Below, piece by piece: positions 27,684 to 36,957 of a stretch of 64,000 nucleotides of DNA. Numbering within the stretch: position 1 is the stretch's first letter; every line of letters starts with the position of its first letter. Position numbers and translations under genes: made by a program. Origin of the DNA: Pseudomonas sp. RIT-PI-S (GTDB taxonomy: Bacteria; Pseudomonadota; Gammaproteobacteria; Pseudomonadales; Pseudomonadaceae); NCBI RefSeq assembly GCF_025642975.1, contig NZ_JANZKJ010000006.1, positions 124,001 to 188,000 of the forward strand, written 5' to 3'. The notes below the pieces were generated by a model that was given only the letters and a program-made list of their open reading frames with translations, did not search any database and had not been told where the DNA came from.

Positions 27684-28019
27684 ATGGACAACCCTTTTCA
27701 GATCATCAGCGAAGCATTCCAGCCCGATTACCGGGTCAATCTGAGCATTCAGGGGCTGGACGGCACCATCATGCTGACGCTGTCCAATGATGGCGGCATG
27801 GTCGCCAAGCGGATGATCAGCCCCGCACAACGTAACGATCCCAAGCGCTTGCAGCGGCTGATCGACAGCATCAAATTCGGCATCGCTATCGAGCGCGGCG
27901 ACAGTGCCCTGGAAATGCTGGCGGCCATGACCGAGAGCAACAAGCGGCCGTTGCTGGCCCAGGCCGCAGGCAATGCGTGGCAAACCGCCCCGGCTGCGGC
28001 AAGCGCTGCCGGGCTGTAA
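27684..28019 (+). CDS. DUF3509 protein
   Basis: A 111-residue soluble protein of a family found mostly in Pseudomonas. The order NPFQIISEAFQPDYRVNLSIQGLDG and the later RLIDSIKFGIAIERG are typical. No catalytic motif is visible and the function is unknown. The last 15 residues are Ala rich. It converges with psiE with only two bases between stops. Confidence 0.8.
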   Translation: MDNPFQIISEAFQPDYRVNLSIQGLDGTIMLTLSNDGGMVAKRMISPAQRNDPKRLQRLIDSIKFGIAIERGDSALEMLAAMTESNKRPLLAQAAGNAWQTAPAAASAAGL

Positions 28020-28021
28020 CT

Positions 28022-28519
28022 TCAGGTTTCGCCTTTTTCCAGCTCCACCACCTCGACCTTGCCAGCGCGCTTGCGACGCGGACCTTCGATCTTGATCGAC
28101 GGGAACCGTGACGAGGCATAGCGCACCACCAGGATGGCAAAGGCCAATAACAAGATCGCGCCCGAGAGGTAGACCACGCCCAAATCCGGAGGCGCATGGT
28201 GCGATACGTCGGAGATCAGCAACCGGGTCAGCGCGGTGATCGCCACGTAGATCAAGAAGCGCACCGGCATGTGATTGGTCTTGAAGTAGATCCCTACCAT
28301 GGCCCCCAGCTCCAGGTAGATGAACAGCAGCAGGATGTCATCCACGCTGATCGCGCCTTTTTCCAGCATCTGCAGGAACGCGATCACCGCTGCCCAAGCC
28401 GTGACGCCGCCAATGGCGAACAGCGCCAGGTAATGGAACCCTTCCACCAGCAGGTTCCCGAGCGACTCAGCGCAGTCATGCAGGCGCTCTCGCAACGCGT
28501 CCGCCCAATTGTTCTTCAC
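28022..28519 (-). CDS. psiE: PsiE-family phosphate-starvation-inducible membrane protein
   Basis: 165 residues starting at GTG 28519, with AGGATC upstream. It has four membrane segments (about 25-50, 58-75, 84-102, 115-135). The family is named for induction by phosphate limitation in E. coli, and the function is unknown. I see no PHO box in the short upstream region, so phosphate control is not shown here. The C-terminal 30 residues are charged and cytosolic. Confidence 0.82.
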   Translation of the reverse strand: MKNNWADALRERLHDCAESLGNLLVEGFHYLALFAIGGVTAWAAVIAFLQMLEKGAISVDDILLLFIYLELGAMVGIYFKTNHMPVRFLIYVAITALTRLLISDVSHHAPPDLGVVYLSGAILLLAFAILVVRYASSRFPSIKIEGPRRKRAGKVEVVELEKGET

Positions 28520-28625
28520 GTGTCTTGATCCTTCTGCAAATGCCCCGGGCAGCGTGCCCGAGGGCTGTTACAACAGAAGCCGCATGCAGAATCAAGGCCA
28601 CGGGCTTGCCTGCGCGCTCATGACA

Positions 28626-28641
28626 CTGTATAAATAACCAG
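28626..28641 (+). promoter_or_regulatory. LexA (SOS) box of yebG
   Basis: CTG-TATAAATAAC-CAG matches the CTG-N10-CAG LexA consensus with an AT-rich centre. It stands 32 bases before the yebG start, so DNA-damage induction is expected. Confidence 0.85.
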
Positions 28642-28673
28642 CATACGCAAACGCACGCGCTTGAGAGGCCCTC

Positions 28674-28919
28674 ATGGCTGTTGAAGTCCTGTATCGAAGT
28701 ACTCGTGACCTGGAGACCATTTTCTTGGATAGGAAACTCGCAGACGCTCACGACCAAATGCTGGAGCTGGCCGAGGTCGTCGGCCAGGTGCTGGAAAAGA
28801 ACATCGCTGGCCTTGGCGAGAGCCAGGCAGAAGAGATCGGTATCTTCCTTGCCAAGCACCGGGCGATCTTCGCCGCGGCGTTCAAGAGCAACGTCGAGGC
28901 GCTGGCGGAGCTTAAGTAG
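28674..28919 (+). CDS. yebG: SOS-induced protein YebG
   Basis: An 81-residue small acidic protein. It begins MAVEVLYRSTRD and contains the family core FLDRKLADAHDQMLELAE. It is a little shorter than E. coli YebG (96). The ribosome binding site is GAGAGG. The LexA box directly upstream confirms the identity, since yebG is a classic SOS gene. The biochemical role is unknown. It converges with an MFS gene 34 bases away. Confidence 0.92.
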   Translation: MAVEVLYRSTRDLETIFLDRKLADAHDQMLELAEVVGQVLEKNIAGLGESQAEEIGIFLAKHRAIFAAAFKSNVEALAELK

Positions 28920-28953
28920 GGCACAGCCCGAGAGCGGGCAATCATCGCCTCGG

Positions 28954-30126
28954 CTATGCATCGGCACTCACCGGCCCGCGCGCTCCTACAACGGGGGCTT
29001 TGAACATGGCCGGCAACAGCGCCAACACGCCCAAGGTGAGCGCTGCTCCGAACACCCACAATGCCACCGCGGGGCTTAGGCGGTCGGCCAGCATGCCGGT
29101 GAATACCACCGGGAGGCTGAAGCCTGCATAGGCCAGCAGAAAGAACCCGGCACTGGCTCGGGTTTTTTCGTTTCCTGCCTGCGCGGTGACAGCAGCGAGC
29201 CCGCCTAGATAGATAAATCCATAACAGGCGCTGCTGGCGGCCAAAGTCCCCAACAGTACTGCCGGCAGGTGGCCCTGTATCGCGCCCCAGGCAATGAGGC
29301 CATAGCTTGGCGGCAAAATCGCCAGCCCCACTGCCACGGCGCGCGCTCGCGGCATGCGCTTGGCCAAGGGTTGGAATAACAGCCCACAACTGATGACACT
29401 GAACGTTGAAAAACCGGCCCAATGGGCCAAGCCCCTGCTGTTCAGAACCGATGGCAGGATGGCGATGACCACGCCGCTGGTTGCCCAAGCCAGCAAGATA
29501 GCCAACCCATAACGCAAACTTGCTCGCGGATAGAACGGCAGGCGCAGCATGGCCGAGCGCCGATGCGGGGCTGGGTCTGGTAGCCGGGCGAGTGCTGCCA
29601 GCGCCAGCGTCGCCAAGCCTATCTGCAACCAGAAACTCCCGGGGGCGAGGCTATCGCCCTGCATCAAAAACAAGCTGGTAGCCGCAGCGCCGCCCCCAAA
29701 CCCCACAGAAGTGCTGGCCGTGACCCAGCTCGCCGCCCGCGCCGGGTCCCCGCCCTGCCCCGCCATCAATTCGGTCATGTAGGCGATACCGGTGGCAGAC
29801 GCCAGGGCCGTACCCACGCCCAGTAGGCAGCGTGCCATGGCCAGGCTGTAGAGGCCCGGGGCAATCAACAGCAGCGAGGTGCTGGCTATCGTTAGCACCA
29901 GCCCTATCGCAATAAGGGGCTTGCGCCCGGTGCGATCAGCCAGGCCGCCCAGCAGCAGCAACACCGGCACCACGCCTACCACATAAGCGGCGAAGGCCAC
30001 GGCGGTCGCGCCGGCGCCGGCGCCGGAAAGCTGTGCATAGGCAGGGTACAGCGGGGCCGGCAAGTTCACCGCGCAGGTAATCAGGCATAGGGCAAAAGCC
30101 AGTGCCAGGGTGGGACAACGGTTCAT
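28954..30126 (-). CDS. MFS transporter
   Basis: 390 residues from the ATG at 30126, with GGAG eight bases upstream. It has twelve hydrophobic segments and the MFS motif A-like GGLADRTGRKPLI between helices two and three. Longer in-frame starts fall in the divergent promoter. The substrate is unknown. It is divergent from a MocR-type regulator across 115 bases, which suggests control by that regulator. Confidence 0.85.
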   Translation of the reverse strand: MNRCPTLALAFALCLITCAVNLPAPLYPAYAQLSGAGAGATAVAFAAYVVGVVPVLLLLGGLADRTGRKPLIAIGLVLTIASTSLLLIAPGLYSLAMARCLLGVGTALASATGIAYMTELMAGQGGDPARAASWVTASTSVGFGGGAAATSLFLMQGDSLAPGSFWLQIGLATLALAALARLPDPAPHRRSAMLRLPFYPRASLRYGLAILLAWATSGVVIAILPSVLNSRGLAHWAGFSTFSVISCGLLFQPLAKRMPRARAVAVGLAILPPSYGLIAWGAIQGHLPAVLLGTLAASSACYGFIYLGGLAAVTAQAGNEKTRASAGFFLLAYAGFSLPVVFTGMLADRLSPAVALWVFGAALTLGVLALLPAMFKAPVVGARGPVSADA

Positions 30127-30241
30127 CGGCGCGCTCCGTAGGGATGAGCCTGCACGGTAGCTGGGCCAGCACTGCAAACAAGGCACAGTACGCCGAGGAT
30201 ATGGTTCACTGTGTGGCGAAATTGACCAAACAGAGAAGACC

Positions 30242-31633
30242 ATGCAACTGCAGCTCGACCGTGAGTCCACCATACCGCTGGTCGAACAGCTGGTGCAGGC
30301 CATCACCCTGTGGCTCGAGGCCCGCAGGGTTCGCAGCGGCGCGCGCATGCCCTCCATCCGCCAGGTGGCCAGGGCTCACGCAATAAGCGTGTCCACCGTG
30401 GTGGAAGCCTACGCCCGGCTGGTTGCCCGCGGCGCCCTGGAGCCCAGGCACGGCAGTGGTTTTTTCGTCAGCCCATCGGCGGCCGCGGACCACGCCGTGG
30501 TGCAAGCGCAGCCGGCGGACGAACGCTGGGCGCAGTTCGAGGCAGCGCCGGGGCAGCTCCGCTTGGGCTGTGGCTGGGTCCCGGACGACTGGCGTGACGA
30601 CGAGGCAGTCGCCCATGCCATCCGTAGAGTTACCCGCGAAGAGCCTGCCAGCCTGTTCAGCTATAACGCCCCATTAGGGTTGGTCACATTGCGCCAGCAA
30701 GTGCAACGTCGGCTGGCGGCAGTGCACGTGCAAGCGGGGCTGGAACAGATCCTCACGACCCAAGGGGCCAGCCATGGGCTTGACCTGATCGTGCGCACGC
30801 TGCTCAGCCCCGGCGATACGGTGATCGTGGAAGACCCGGGCTACTACAACCTGTTCAACCTGCTGGCGCTGCATCGCATTCGCGTGCTGCCGGTTCCCCG
30901 GTTACGCGATGGCCCAGACGCGGCGGCGGTGGAGGCATTGCTGCGCGAACACCGGCCGAGGCTGATGTTTATCAACAGCATGTACCACAACCCCACGGGC
31001 ACCAGCTTGGCGCCCAGCGTCGCCCATCGGCTGCTGAAGTTGGCCGAGCAGCATGGCTTCCAGCTCGTAGAAGACGACATCTATGCCGACTTCCAGAACG
31101 GCCCGAGCACCCGCCTGGCCGCCCTCGACGGGTTGGAGCGAGTGCTTTACCTGGCAAGTTTTTCCAAGACGCTCAGTTGCTCGTTGCGCGTTGGTTACCT
31201 GGCCGGCCCGGCGCCCTTGGTGCAGCGGCTGGGAGAGGTAGCCATGTGCACCGGCCTGGGCAGCCAGCGCTTCGCGGAAAGCGTGGTGGCCGATTTACTG
31301 GCCAGCGGCGCCTACCGCAGGTCTGTAAGCCGGCTGCGCCAGCGCCTGGCCGGGCGAATGGCCGACACGCTGCTGATGCTGGCCGAGCACGGTTGGGACG
31401 TGTTCACCGCCCCCGAAGGCGGCATGTTCGTATGGGCGAGGTTTCCCGGAGCGGCCTATGCCGATTACACCGCGGTGGCCGGCAAATTGGGCATCGTGCT
31501 TTCATCGGGGAACGGGTTTCGCCCCAACGGCGAGGCCACTGCCTGGCTGCGCTTGAACGTTGCCTACAGTGCCGACCCCAGGGCCCGGGCCTTCCTGGCC
31601 CACGTAGCGAAGCGACCGCGGGCTCAGCCGTAG
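30242..31633 (+). CDS. MocR-family regulator (GntR helix-turn-helix fused to aminotransferase)
   Basis: 463 residues. The GntR winged helix (about 1-75) contains SGARMPSIRQVARAH and VSTVVEAYARL. The type I aminotransferase-like domain (about 100-460) includes the PLP lysine in SFSKTLSCSLRVGY near 308. Such proteins usually regulate genes for PLP, GABA, taurine or transport and rarely act as enzymes. Its last ten bases overlap the end of the convergent dehydrogenase gene. The divergent MFS gene is the likely target. Confidence 0.9.
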   Translation: MQLQLDRESTIPLVEQLVQAITLWLEARRVRSGARMPSIRQVARAHAISVSTVVEAYARLVARGALEPRHGSGFFVSPSAAADHAVVQAQPADERWAQFEAAPGQLRLGCGWVPDDWRDDEAVAHAIRRVTREEPASLFSYNAPLGLVTLRQQVQRRLAAVHVQAGLEQILTTQGASHGLDLIVRTLLSPGDTVIVEDPGYYNLFNLLALHRIRVLPVPRLRDGPDAAAVEALLREHRPRLMFINSMYHNPTGTSLAPSVAHRLLKLAEQHGFQLVEDDIYADFQNGPSTRLAALDGLERVLYLASFSKTLSCSLRVGYLAGPAPLVQRLGEVAMCTGLGSQRFAESVVADLLASGAYRRSVSRLRQRLAGRMADTLLMLAEHGWDVFTAPEGGMFVWARFPGAAYADYTAVAGKLGIVLSSGNGFRPNGEATAWLRLNVAYSADPRARAFLAHVAKRPRAQP

Positions 31634-32643
31634 ACCAGCCGCTCAGCCATCGCTTGGGCGACCCGGGCTGGCGAATGATGCGAGGCCTGAGCCTGGGCGA
31701 AGATATCGGTTAGGCGTTTGCCGATCTGGCGCAGGTGCGTAGTGATAACGCTCGCTTCTGCGCCTTGGTACTGCAACGCCACCTGAATAAGCCCACCTGC
31801 ATTGATCACGTAATCGGGGGCGTAAAGAATGCCACGGCTTTCCAGCAGGTCGCCCACATCCAGGCTGGTGAGCTGCGCATTGGCCGAGCCGGCGACCGCC
31901 GCACAACGCAATTGGGCAACGCTCTTGGCACTAAGCACGCCGCCATTGGCGCAGGGCGCGAAGATGTCGCAGGGGGTGGTAGGCAAGGCTTCCCCGGCGA
32001 TGGGGCGGGCGTTGAATTGCTCAACCGCCAGCTGCACTTTGCCGGGGTCGGTATCGCACACCAGCAATTCTGCGCCGGCGGCATGAAGGTGTTCCGCCAG
32101 GCCGTAACCCACATGGCCCAAACCCTGGATCGCCACCCGTAAGCCTTCGAGGTTATCGCTGCCCAGCCGCGCCATCGCTGTGCTGCGTATCCCGGCGAAC
32201 ACCCCCAGGGCGGTGTGCGCCGAAGGGTCCCCGGCTTGGGTGGTGCTGGTCACGTAAGCGGTCGCCTGGGCCACGCAGTCCATGTCCGCGGTACTGGTGC
32301 CGCTGTCGACGGCGGTGATGTAGCGCCCCTGCAAGCTGTCGATGAAGCGGCCGAACGCTTCGAACAGCAAGGCGCGATCTTCCACATGGGGGCCGCGCAG
32401 GATCACCGCCTTGCCGCCGTTGAACGGCAAACCCGCCAGCGCCGCCTTGTAGCTCATGGTCTCGGCCAGGCGAATGGCGTCGATCATCGCGCTCTCTTCG
32501 TCCGGGTACGCCAGGTATCGACAGCCACCCAGCGCCGGCGCCTGGCGGCCGCCATGGATCGCGACGATCGCCCGCAGGCCAGTGACCGGGTCGACGGTCA
32601 TATGTACCGTTTCTACGCGGGTGCGTTGCATCAGCGCGAGCAT
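31624..32643 (-). CDS. Glu/Leu/Phe/Val-type amino acid dehydrogenase
   Basis: 339 residues from the ATG at 32643. The catalytic-lysine segments are MSYKAALAGLPFNGGKAV (about 73-90), and the NAD loop GLGHVG is near 171. The size and the ALGGCRYLAYP segment fit leucine or valine dehydrogenases, which interconvert branched-chain amino acids and their 2-oxo acids. The upstream in-frame extension to 32865 has no ribosome binding site and overlaps the SirB1 gene. The substrate is not certain. Confidence 0.87.
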   Translation of the reverse strand: MLALMQRTRVETVHMTVDPVTGLRAIVAIHGGRQAPALGGCRYLAYPDEESAMIDAIRLAETMSYKAALAGLPFNGGKAVILRGPHVEDRALLFEAFGRFIDSLQGRYITAVDSGTSTADMDCVAQATAYVTSTTQAGDPSAHTALGVFAGIRSTAMARLGSDNLEGLRVAIQGLGHVGYGLAEHLHAAGAELLVCDTDPGKVQLAVEQFNARPIAGEALPTTPCDIFAPCANGGVLSAKSVAQLRCAAVAGSANAQLTSLDVGDLLESRGILYAPDYVINAGGLIQVALQYQGAEASVITTHLRQIGKRLTDIFAQAQASHHSPARVAQAMAERLVYG

Positions 32644-32702
32644 GGAGGGTGCTTCCGAGGGGGGTATCCCGTTCAGTATAGGTGGCGCCTTCAAGGTTGC
32701 CC

Positions 32703-32716
32703 GGCAGGCGCCTGCC
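32703..32716. other. Perfect 14-bp palindrome upstream of the dehydrogenase and SirB1 genes
   Basis: GGCAGGCGCCTGCC is fully self-complementary and lies in the 155-base divergent region. It could be an operator for either gene or a short cruciform. Nothing else supports one reading. Confidence 0.35.
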
Positions 32717-32798
32717 ACTGGACGAAACCGCCCCACAGGGCTACAAGAGCTGAAGCACGACAGGCCTGGGCCTGCCGGACGAACGGAGCGTCCATTCC

Positions 32799-33605
32799 AT
32801 GAACCCCCGCCAAGCGTGCCTGCACTGCGTTCGCCGCGAACCTGCCGCCCCCTTCGAGGCGGCACTATGGGTGGCGGCCGAGCACGACCCCGACGTACAG
32901 CCGGCGCAGCTGATGAGCGACCTGCATAGCTTGCAAGTAGACGTGAGCGCCAGCCTGCCCCTGCTGCCGGTACGAGAGCTGGCCCAGCCGCTGTTGCGCA
33001 GGCTTAGCACACTGGGCTTCGCCCGGGATGAATATCACCCCCTGCGAGCCGATGCCGCGCTGCTGCACAAGGTATTGTCGCGCAAGCGTGGCCAGCCGTT
33101 GGCGCTGGGGCTGCTGGCGCTGGAACTGGCGCGGCGGCTGGACATCCCGCTGGTCGGGGTGAATTTCCCCGGCCATTTCTTGCTGCAGGTACCCGGGGCA
33201 GATCACTTGCTCGACCCTTGCGGCGGGCGCCGGTTGTATCCACAGGATTGCCGCGAACTGCTGACGCGCCAGTATGGCGATGCCCCTGAGCTACGCGCCG
33301 AGTACCTTAGCGCCGCCACTTCGGTGCAAATGCTGCAGCGCCTCTCACGCAACCTGCGTCAATTGCACAGCAGCCACGACCAGCACTTGCCAGCCCTCAA
33401 GGACGCCGAACGGGTGCTGGAGCTGGGCCCTGGCACAGTGGCCGACTACCTGGCCCGCGCCACCCTTTACCAGCAACTGGGCTGCCCGCAAGCGGAGCGC
33501 TTCGACCTCGAACACGCTCTGCTGCTGAGCGATGACCCAGTGCAGCGCCTGCGCCTGGCCGAGCGCCTGCAACTGCTGCCTGGGGCGGCGCACCGCCTGC
33601 ACTGA
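32799..33605 (+). CDS. SirB1-family protein (transglutaminase-like fold with TPR tail)
   Basis: 268 residues. The core HKVLSRKRGQPLALGLLALELARRL and the GVNFPGHFLL segment (about 88-128) are the family signature, and TPR-like helices follow (about 190-260). No Cys of a transglutaminase triad is obvious in the core, and the family function is unknown. The N-terminus RQACLHCVRRE has a CxxC-like pair. It converges with maiA, with only three bases between stops. Confidence 0.82.
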   Translation: MNPRQACLHCVRREPAAPFEAALWVAAEHDPDVQPAQLMSDLHSLQVDVSASLPLLPVRELAQPLLRRLSTLGFARDEYHPLRADAALLHKVLSRKRGQPLALGLLALELARRLDIPLVGVNFPGHFLLQVPGADHLLDPCGGRRLYPQDCRELLTRQYGDAPELRAEYLSAATSVQMLQRLSRNLRQLHSSHDQHLPALKDAERVLELGPGTVADYLARATLYQQLGCPQAERFDLEHALLLSDDPVQRLRLAERLQLLPGAAHRLH

Positions 33606-33608
33606 GCG

Positions 33609-34238
33609 TCAGGGCGCGTCCGGCTGCTTGGCGGGGTGCGCCGCGCTGAACGCTGGATGCGCCTTGGCCTGTGCGATCACCGCGCGGACCTTCGGGCAGG
33701 CGTCCAGCGGCACTTGGAAGCGCTCCGCCGCGTATGCCTGCGGCACCAGATACAGGTCGGCCAGGCCGGGCCGGGCGCCGAAACAGTAGCCTTCGCTGGC
33801 ATCGATCATTGCCTCGACGGCGGCCAGGCCCTCACCGATCCAGCGGCCAATCCATTGGCCCACGCGGCTTTCATCCAGCCCCTGCTGGCGTAGTGCGGCC
33901 AGCACCGCCGCGTTGTGCAGCGGGTGGATATCAGAGCCGATCAGCGAGGCCACCGCCCGGGCTCGGGCCTGCTGCACCGGAGTGCCCTCGAGCAAGGGTG
34001 GCGAGGGATAACAAGCATCGAGGTATTCCAGGATCGCGCTGGACTGGAACAACCGTTCGCCAGACGCCAATTCCAGCACCGGCACTCGCCCTTGCGGGTT
34101 GACCTGGCGAAACGCAGCGCTGCGCTGGTCGCCCTCAAGCAGGTTGATCGGTTTATCCGTCCAGGCCAGCCCCTTGAGGCCCAAGGCAATACGCACCCGA
34201 TAGGACGCTGTGGAGCGGTAATAGCCATAGAGAATCAT
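33609..34238 (-). CDS. maiA: Maleylacetoacetate isomerase
   Basis: A 209-residue zeta-class glutathione S-transferase that turns maleylacetoacetate into fumarylacetoacetate with glutathione, the middle step of homogentisate breakdown. The N-terminal thioredoxin fold carries YYRSTASYRVRIAL (active-site Ser region about 6-19) and the GRVPVLE cis-Pro segment. It is the last gene of hmgA-fahA-maiA and lies nine bases after fahA. The identification is firm. Confidence 0.95.
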   Translation of the reverse strand: MILYGYYRSTASYRVRIALGLKGLAWTDKPINLLEGDQRSAAFRQVNPQGRVPVLELASGERLFQSSAILEYLDACYPSPPLLEGTPVQQARARAVASLIGSDIHPLHNAAVLAALRQQGLDESRVGQWIGRWIGEGLAAVEAMIDASEGYCFGARPGLADLYLVPQAYAAERFQVPLDACPKVRAVIAQAKAHPAFSAAHPAKQPDAP

Positions 34239-34247
34239 CCGTTGCCC

Positions 34248-35546
34248 TCACGCTGGCGTTACACGGCCGCGGCACTCACCGAAGCCCAGGCTGCCGACGC
34301 CCGCTTTATGGCAGCGGGCCCGCAGGATGATCTCGTCGCCATCCTCGAGGAACCGCCGGGTTTCCCCGTTCGCCAGCTGAAGTGGCTGGGCGCCGCCTTG
34401 GGTCATTTCGAGCAGGCTGCCCAACTGGCCCGGCTCCGCCCCCGACAAGGTGCCAGAGCCAAACAGATCGCCGGGCTGCAATTGGCAGCCGTTGGCACTG
34501 TGATGCGCGACCATCTGGGCGACCGTCCAGTACATGCTGCGGGTATTGCTCAGGGATATCCGTTGCGGCGCCACGCCCTGCTCGCGCATGCCCGGGGTGA
34601 GCAGCAAGACCTCCAACGTGATGTCCAGCGCGCCGGCCTGCTGGTCGCGCTCATCCCACAGGTAGGGCAACGGCTGCGGGTCGCCCTCGGGGCGCGGCGG
34701 CTGGGCGCAGCGAAACGGCTGCAGGGCTTCGGGGGTAATCACCCAGGGCGACACGGTGGTGACGAAGCTCTTGGAGAGGAATGGCCCGAGCGGCTGATAT
34801 TCCCACGCCTGAAGGTCGCGCGCGGACCAGTCATTGAGCAGGCAGAACCCGGCCACGTGCTCACCGGCCGAAGCGATGGGCACAGCCTCCCCGGCAGCAT
34901 TGCCCTGGCCAAGCCAGATACCCAGCTCCAGCTCGAAATCCAGCCGGGCGCAGGGGCCGAACTGTGGCGTGCTAACACCTGCGGGAAGGGTTTGGCCATG
35001 AGGGCGCCGGACCGGCGCGCCAGACGCGCGAACCGTCGAGGCGCGACCGTGATAGCCAATGGGCACGTACTTGTAGTTAGGCAGCAGCGGGTTGTCCGGG
35101 CGGAACAGCTTGCCAACGTTGCGGGCGTGCTCGATGCCTACGTAGAAATCGGTGTAATCCCCAATGCGCGCCGGTAAATGCACGGTGCAGCGATCGGCCG
35201 CGAGCAACCAGGGCAGCACCTGAGCCTGCTCGGTGGCGTCCTCGCTGAGCAAGGCCAGCAGTTGTCGGCGCAGTGCCTGGCGGGCCGCGGCACCGAGCGC
35301 GAACAGGCCGTTGAGGGTGCCGTCGGCGCAGGCCCTGACCGCATCGCGCGCCAGCCCCTGCAACAGCCCCTCGGCCTCCAGCCCACGCAGGTCGAGAATA
35401 TGGTCAGCAAGGGCCACGCCTGGCCGAGGGTCGCTCCCTGCGTGGCTGAACACCCCCAGCGGCAGGTTGTGCAGGGGAAAATCCGGATGGTCATTGGCCG
35501 CCGCCCACCAGCTGCGGAGTGCGTTATGCGTGTTCAGGGTGTTCAC
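34248..35546 (-). CDS. fahA: Fumarylacetoacetase
   Basis: A 432-residue enzyme that splits fumarylacetoacetate into fumarate and acetoacetate, the last step of tyrosine and phenylalanine breakdown. The metal and catalytic regions are visible: [43 protein letters not shown] and [11 protein letters not shown]. The length fits the family. Its start overlaps the hmgA stop by four bases, so the two are translated together. The identification is firm. Confidence 0.96.
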   Translation of the reverse strand: MNTLNTHNALRSWWAAANDHPDFPLHNLPLGVFSHAGSDPRPGVALADHILDLRGLEAEGLLQGLARDAVRACADGTLNGLFALGAAARQALRRQLLALLSEDATEQAQVLPWLLAADRCTVHLPARIGDYTDFYVGIEHARNVGKLFRPDNPLLPNYKYVPIGYHGRASTVRASGAPVRRPHGQTLPAGVSTPQFGPCARLDFELELGIWLGQGNAAGEAVPIASAGEHVAGFCLLNDWSARDLQAWEYQPLGPFLSKSFVTTVSPWVITPEALQPFRCAQPPRPEGDPQPLPYLWDERDQQAGALDITLEVLLLTPGMREQGVAPQRISLSNTRSMYWTVAQMVAHHSANGCQLQPGDLFGSGTLSGAEPGQLGSLLEMTQGGAQPLQLANGETRRFLEDGDEIILRARCHKAGVGSLGFGECRGRVTPA

Positions 35547-36835
35547 AGGGAGTCTCCGCTGGGGTTGAAGTGGCTGGGTAAGGTGCTCCAGCAGCCGTCG
35601 TAGTCGGCTTGCAACTGCTCACACTCCAGGGCAAAGCGGCTGGGGCGCAGGACCTGGCTCGTCTCGAACATAAAGGCCAGGGTGCCATCGAGCTTCACCG
35701 GGGCCAGTTGCGCCGCCATGGCGCGGGCGCAGGTGTCGGCGTCCGGGCCGTGGGCGCTCATGCAACTGTGCAGCGAAGCTCCCCCAGGCTGGAAGCCCTC
35801 GGCCTTGGCGTCGTAGGCACCCTCCACCAGCCCCATGAACTCGTTCATGACGTTGCGGTGGAACCATGGCGGGCGGAAGGTGTTCTCCGCCACCATCCAG
35901 CGCGGCGGGAAAATCACGAAATCCATATTGGCCTGGCCATGGGCGCCCGGCGAGGTCAGCACGGTGAAGATCGAGGGGTCGGGATGGTCGTAGCTGACCG
36001 TGCCGATGGTGTTGAAGCGGGAAAGGTCATAGCTGTACGGCACGTTATTGCCATGCCACGCCACCACGTCCAGCGGAGAATGCGCCAACTCGCACGTCCA
36101 CAGCTCACCGAGGAATTTCTGCACCAGCACCGTTGGGCCGGTGGAGTCTTCATAACAGGCGGCAGGCGCCACGAAGTCTCGGGGGTTGGCCAGGCCGTTG
36201 CTGCCGATGGGGCCCAATTCCGGCAGGCGAAGCGGCATGCCATGGTTTTCGGCCAGGTAGCCTCGGGACTCCCCATCCAGCAGGGTGACGCGGAATTTCA
36301 GCCCACGGGGGATGACCGCGATCATGCCCGGCTTGATATCCAGCCTGCCCAGCTCGGTGAACAGCTGCACCCGGCCTGCTTGCGGCACCAGCAATAGTTC
36401 GCCGTCGGCATTGAAGAACACCCGGTTCATCGAGCGGTTGGCGCACCAACCATAGAGGCTGACGCCGCTGGCCGCCTCGGCGGGCGCGGTAGACGCCATG
36501 GGCCGCAAGCCGTCGAGAAAGTCTGTAGGCACCTGGGGGATTGGCAGCGGGTCCCAGCGCAACCGGTTGGGGTTCACCGGGCCCATGGCCAGCCCGGGCA
36601 ACTGCTGGCCGAGGCGTTCGAAGCGCGGGTGCAGGGCCGAGGGCCGGATGCGATATAGCCAGGTGCGCCGCGCCTCCGCGCGCGCCACGGTGAAGGCGGT
36701 GCCAGAAAACTGCTCGGCATATAACCCCAGCGGCGGTCGCTGCGGTGAGTTATGCCCCAGCGGCAGGGCGCCGGGCAGCGCTTCGCTGCTGAAATGGTTA
36801 CCGAACCCGCATAGAGGGGCTTGTGTGTCGGTCAT
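35543..36835 (-). CDS. hmgA: Homogentisate 1,2-dioxygenase
   Basis: A 430-residue iron enzyme that opens the ring of homogentisate to maleylacetoacetate. Metal-binding residues lie in [14 protein letters not shown] (His and Glu) and CMSAHGPD, and the fold starts with the family's [16 protein letters not shown]. The first gene of the operon, it faces the IclR regulator across 122 bases that hold a 17-bp palindrome. Loss of this gene gives pyomelanin in Pseudomonas. The identification is firm. Confidence 0.97.
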   Translation of the reverse strand: MTDTQAPLCGFGNHFSSEALPGALPLGHNSPQRPPLGLYAEQFSGTAFTVARAEARRTWLYRIRPSALHPRFERLGQQLPGLAMGPVNPNRLRWDPLPIPQVPTDFLDGLRPMASTAPAEAASGVSLYGWCANRSMNRVFFNADGELLLVPQAGRVQLFTELGRLDIKPGMIAVIPRGLKFRVTLLDGESRGYLAENHGMPLRLPELGPIGSNGLANPRDFVAPAACYEDSTGPTVLVQKFLGELWTCELAHSPLDVVAWHGNNVPYSYDLSRFNTIGTVSYDHPDPSIFTVLTSPGAHGQANMDFVIFPPRWMVAENTFRPPWFHRNVMNEFMGLVEGAYDAKAEGFQPGGASLHSCMSAHGPDADTCARAMAAQLAPVKLDGTLAFMFETSQVLRPSRFALECEQLQADYDGCWSTLPSHFNPSGDSL

Positions 36836-36878
36836 CTCGTCTCCTGGCGCCTGGCCTGGTTATTTTTATCGTAAACGG

Positions 36879-36895
36879 ATTACGCATAACGTAAT
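36879..36895. promoter_or_regulatory. Likely HmgR operator
   Basis: ATTACG-CATAA-CGTAAT is a perfect 17-bp palindrome between hmgA and its regulator. A second overlapping palindrome CGTAA-ACGGA-TTACG lies at 36870-36884. In P. putida, HmgR is known to bind a 17-bp palindrome in this promoter and to be released by homogentisate. Confidence 0.75.
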
Positions 36896-36957
36896 TTGCC
36901 CTGGAATAACCGTCAAGCTATAAAGAACGCCCTTCTTGACCGGCCATATGGCAACCC

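Noticed and set aside
32643..32865. N-terminal extension of the amino acid dehydrogenase to 32865
   Set aside because: It would overlap the divergent SirB1 start and contains no conserved segment.
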